DNA of 64,000 nucleotides from an uncultured Clostridia bacterium (lineage in GTDB: Bacteria > Bacillota > Clostridia > TANB77 > CAG-508), in NCBI GenBank assembly GCA_934183305.1, contig CAKPSF010000002.1, forward strand, positions 62,001 to 126,000, in the 5' to 3' direction. The notes under the pieces are model-generated. The model did no database searches and was not told where the DNA came from. It was given only the letters and a program-made list of their open reading frames with translations. A program made the position numbers and the translations under genes. Positions within the stretch are counted from its first letter, which is position 1, and each line of letters opens with the position of its first letter. Positions 62,036 to 64,000 of the stretch are shown here, piece by piece.

Positions 62036-62092
62036 GGGGACGGGGCAAAAACAAGTCAATTTTTAAAAATGACTTGTTTTTACCCCGTCCCC
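62036..62092. repeat. Inverted repeat (GGGGACGGGGC family, copy 2)
   Basis: 23-nt arms with core GGGGACGGGGCAAAAACAAG (62036-62058 and 62070-62092), one mismatch, around an AT-rich centre. Same core as copy 1 at 8750-8858. Situated between two convergent genes, where it could act as their terminator. Confidence 0.8.
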
Positions 62093-62106
62093 ATTCGAGT
62101 CTTTTT

Positions 62107-63054
62107 TTAAATATATTTTTCAACTTCTGCTATTATTTTTTGTTTTGCTTCTTCTAATGTTCCATAAATATTGCATCCTGCTGCTCTAATATGTCCACCG
62201 CCACTAAATGGTATACATACATCTGAAACATTTACGTAGTTGTTGCTTCTTAATGAGGCTTTATAGCCGCCTTCAATTTGTCTTAGGAATATAGAAACTT
62301 CTACTCCTTCTATATCTCTTCCAACTTCAACTAAACCTTCATGGTCTCCTGGAACTGCTCCCACTTTTTTCTCGTCTTCTAAAGTCATATATGTAAAAGT
62401 AATTTTATTATCATTTATAAATTCCATTCTGTCCATTATTATTTTTCTTAATTCAAAATTGGCTTTTGTTTTTGTTTGTAATACTCTTTTATAAACATCT
62501 GAAACGTTTACTCCTTTTGCAAGAAGCCAAGATGTAAATTCAAATGTTTCTGCAGATACTCCCTCATATTTGAATCCACCTGTATCTGTAATAATTCCTG
62601 TTAATAAACAAGTACCTATTTCTTTATCAATTTCGACTCCTAATTTTTCAATTATAAGTATTAGGTTTTGAGCACATGCAGGTGATGCAGGATTTACAAA
62701 GTTATAATCTGCAAACATATCATTTACTTGATGATGATCAATTTGAATTTTGGTTTTTGCATCTTCAAAATATTTGGCAAATCCGTTTAATCTAGCAATT
62801 CCAGTAACATCAACTGAAATTGCTAAATCATATGGTTCGTGCTTTCCTTCTTTTTTTATCTCTGTTGCACCTGGTAAAAAGCTAAAAACATTTGAATATT
62901 CGGGTATTATAACATCAACTTGTTTATTCATTTTCTTTAATGTTAAATACATTGCAAGTGCTGAGCCAACAGCATCTCCATCTGGGCATTCATGTGTTAA
63001 TATTACAATATCATTTGCTTTTTCTATTTCTTCTTTTATATTATCAATAGTCAT
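62107..63054 (-). CDS. nrnA: DHH-family phosphoesterase NrnA (nanoRNase / pAp phosphatase)
   Basis: 315 residues. Degrades short oligoribonucleotides and pAp. DHH-domain motifs: HECPDGDAVGSALAM (21-35), DVTGIARLNGF, QIDHHQVNDMF, and the C-terminal DHHA1 motif FSGGGHIRAAGC. It follows rbfA and infB, the usual Firmicute order (infB-rbfA-nrnA-truB); truB is not next here. Confidence 0.95.
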   Translation of the reverse strand: MTIDNIKEEIEKANDIVILTHECPDGDAVGSALAMYLTLKKMNKQVDVIIPEYSNVFSFLPGATEIKKEGKHEPYDLAISVDVTGIARLNGFAKYFEDAKTKIQIDHHQVNDMFADYNFVNPASPACAQNLILIIEKLGVEIDKEIGTCLLTGIITDTGGFKYEGVSAETFEFTSWLLAKGVNVSDVYKRVLQTKTKANFELRKIIMDRMEFINDNKITFTYMTLEDEKKVGAVPGDHEGLVEVGRDIEGVEVSIFLRQIEGGYKASLRSNNYVNVSDVCIPFSGGGHIRAAGCNIYGTLEEAKQKIIAEVEKYI

Positions 63055-63067
63055 ATAAAGTTCTCCT

Positions 63068-63430
63068 TTATTTATTTTCTTTATCCTTCATGATATCTTT
63101 TAATATTGAATCTATTCTTGCTCCATATTCCATTGAATCGTCCAATTCAAATATTATTTCTGGTGTAATTCTTAAATTCATTCTTTTTGCTAATAAACTT
63201 CTTGTTAAGCCAGCTGATTTTTTTAAAATTGCTAAATCTTCTTTTGTACTTTTAGCATTTAGAATACTAACATACACTTTAGCATATTTTAAATCAGGAG
63301 TAACTTTAGCCTTTGTAACACTAATTAAACCTGTTAAATTAGGATCTTTAATATCATTCATTAAAATCATACTAACTTGTTTTTTTAGTTCTTCATCGAC
63401 TCTATTAAATCTATTACTATTCTTTTGCAT
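63068..63430 (-). CDS. rbfA: Ribosome-binding factor A
   Basis: 120 residues with the KH-like fold: NRFNRVDEELKKQVSMILMN, DLKYAKVYVSIL, and the C-terminal ELDDSMEYGARIDSILKDI. Needed for late 30S maturation. It starts 9 nt after the infB stop with an AGGAGA site. Confidence 0.96.
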   Translation of the reverse strand: MQKNSNRFNRVDEELKKQVSMILMNDIKDPNLTGLISVTKAKVTPDLKYAKVYVSILNAKSTKEDLAILKKSAGLTRSLLAKRMNLRITPEIIFELDDSMEYGARIDSILKDIMKDKENK

Positions 63431-63439
63431 ACTTTTCTC

Positions 63440-64000
63440 CTATTTTTTAATTTCTTCCATAACATATACTTCTAATATGTCGCCTTCTTTAATGTCATTA
63501 AAGTTTTCAATTTGGATACCGCATTCATATCCTGCTGCTACTTCTTTTGCATCATCTTTAAATCTCTTTAATGATATTAATTTACCATCATGTATAACTA
63601 CGTTATCTCTTATAATTCTAATTCCTGCATTTCTTGAAACTTTACCATTTGTTACATAGCATCCTGCAATTGTTCCAACATTTGAAACTTTAAATGTTTG
63701 TCTTATTTCTGCATTTCCTATAACTTTTTCTTCAAATTCTGGGTCTAGCATTCCTTTCATAGCAGCTTCAACATCTTCAATTGCATGGTATATTACAGAG
63801 TATTGTTTTATTTCAACTTCTTCTTTTTCTGCCATATCACGAGCAAGTGGTTCTGGTCTTACATTAAACGCTATAATTATTGCATTTGATACTTTTGCAA
63901 GTGTAACGTCTGTTTCTGTAACTCCACCAACATTTGCGTGAATTACTTTAACTTTAACTTCATCATTAGACAATTTTTCTAAGCTTTGTTTTACAGCTTC
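63440..64000 (-). CDS. infB: Translation initiation factor IF-2, C-terminal part (cut by window edge)
   Basis: 186 codons visible; the rest lies beyond the right edge. The segment covers domain III-IV: VKVKVIHANVGGVTETDVTLAK, AFNVRPEPLARDMAE, AMKGMLDPEFEEKVIGNAEI and VTNGKVSRNAGIRIIRDNVV. The GTPase domain is not in the window. Upstream of rbfA in the conserved order. Confidence 0.96.
   Translation of the reverse strand, partial: EAVKQSLEKLSNDEVKVKVIHANVGGVTETDVTLAKVSNAIIIAFNVRPEPLARDMAEKEEVEIKQYSVIYHAIEDVEAAMKGMLDPEFEEKVIGNAEIRQTFKVSNVGTIAGCYVTNGKVSRNAGIRIIRDNVVIHDGKLISLKRFKDDAKEVAAGYECGIQIENFNDIKEGDILEVYVMEEIKK

Overview
The window is a very AT-rich bacterial chromosome segment (roughly 28% G+C by eye) with dense genes, strong AGGAGG-type ribosome binding sites, T-box leaders, a SpoVM micropeptide gene and a YtxC-type sporulation gene. 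This fits an endospore-forming or recently spore-forming Clostridia-like Firmicute, of the kind often recovered from gut metagenomes. I cannot name the species. The standard genetic code fits every gene. Most genes are on the minus strand.

Layout. 1-7180: rnr (cut by the left edge), secG, a Lon-type protease, rimI-tsaB and a 764-residue coiled-coil protein of unknown role. 7392-9361: small regulator, YetF/DUF4363 pair, a long inverted-repeat element and a 4-TM holin-like protein. 9413-13849: pgi, then a surface locus (class B sortase, PEGW-type anchored protein, NPKTG surface protein). 14012-22403: large double-HTH regulator, zinc-ribbon protein, T-box-controlled thrS and glyS, recG. 22518-26096: an accessory patch next to a tRNA-Gly, holding an HhH-type thymine-hypermodification-like protein, a transposase remnant, a frameshifted anchored protein and a G+C-richer TPM/LemA pair. 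26282-30183: second NPKTG surface protein, hpt, transglutaminase-like protein. 30216-34246: the conserved ylxM-ffh-rpsP-khpA-rimM-trmD-rplS block.

34355-35971 is the most unusual region. A prepilin-like protein with a formylglycine-enzyme/C-type-lectin-like C-terminus carries an abrupt run of NNC codons, as expected of a diversity-generating retroelement (DGR) target. The gene, with its own strong promoter and a GC hairpin, lies between 17-bp inverted repeats that are themselves flanked by 31-bp exact direct repeats. No reverse transcriptase or template repeat is in the window. A second prepilin-like gene (48536-50205) is held out of frame by a (GT)11 tract just after a well-formed start, which looks like a phase-variation switch. 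Together these suggest two ways of varying pilin-like surface proteins: targeted hypermutation and repeat slippage.

35968-45579: heterodimeric ABC exporter, ArsP_2-type metal exporter, DUF4912 protein with a GH57 glucan enzyme, ytxC, a ParE-type toxin-antitoxin pair and TraX. 45617-48468: P-type ATPase under a manganese (yybP-ykoY) riboswitch. 50847-53870: pyruvate formate-lyase and its activase. 53950-63430: rpmB, the spoVM micropeptide gene, nth, a bactofilin-like membrane protein, rluB, rluD, another RluA-family synthase with a probable leaderless start, nrnA and rbfA. infB is cut by the right edge.

Repeats: at least three short REP-like palindromes and two longer GGGGACGGGGC palindromes lie between genes. 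A degraded REP-associated (Y1) transposase tail may be what is left of the machinery that spread one of them.
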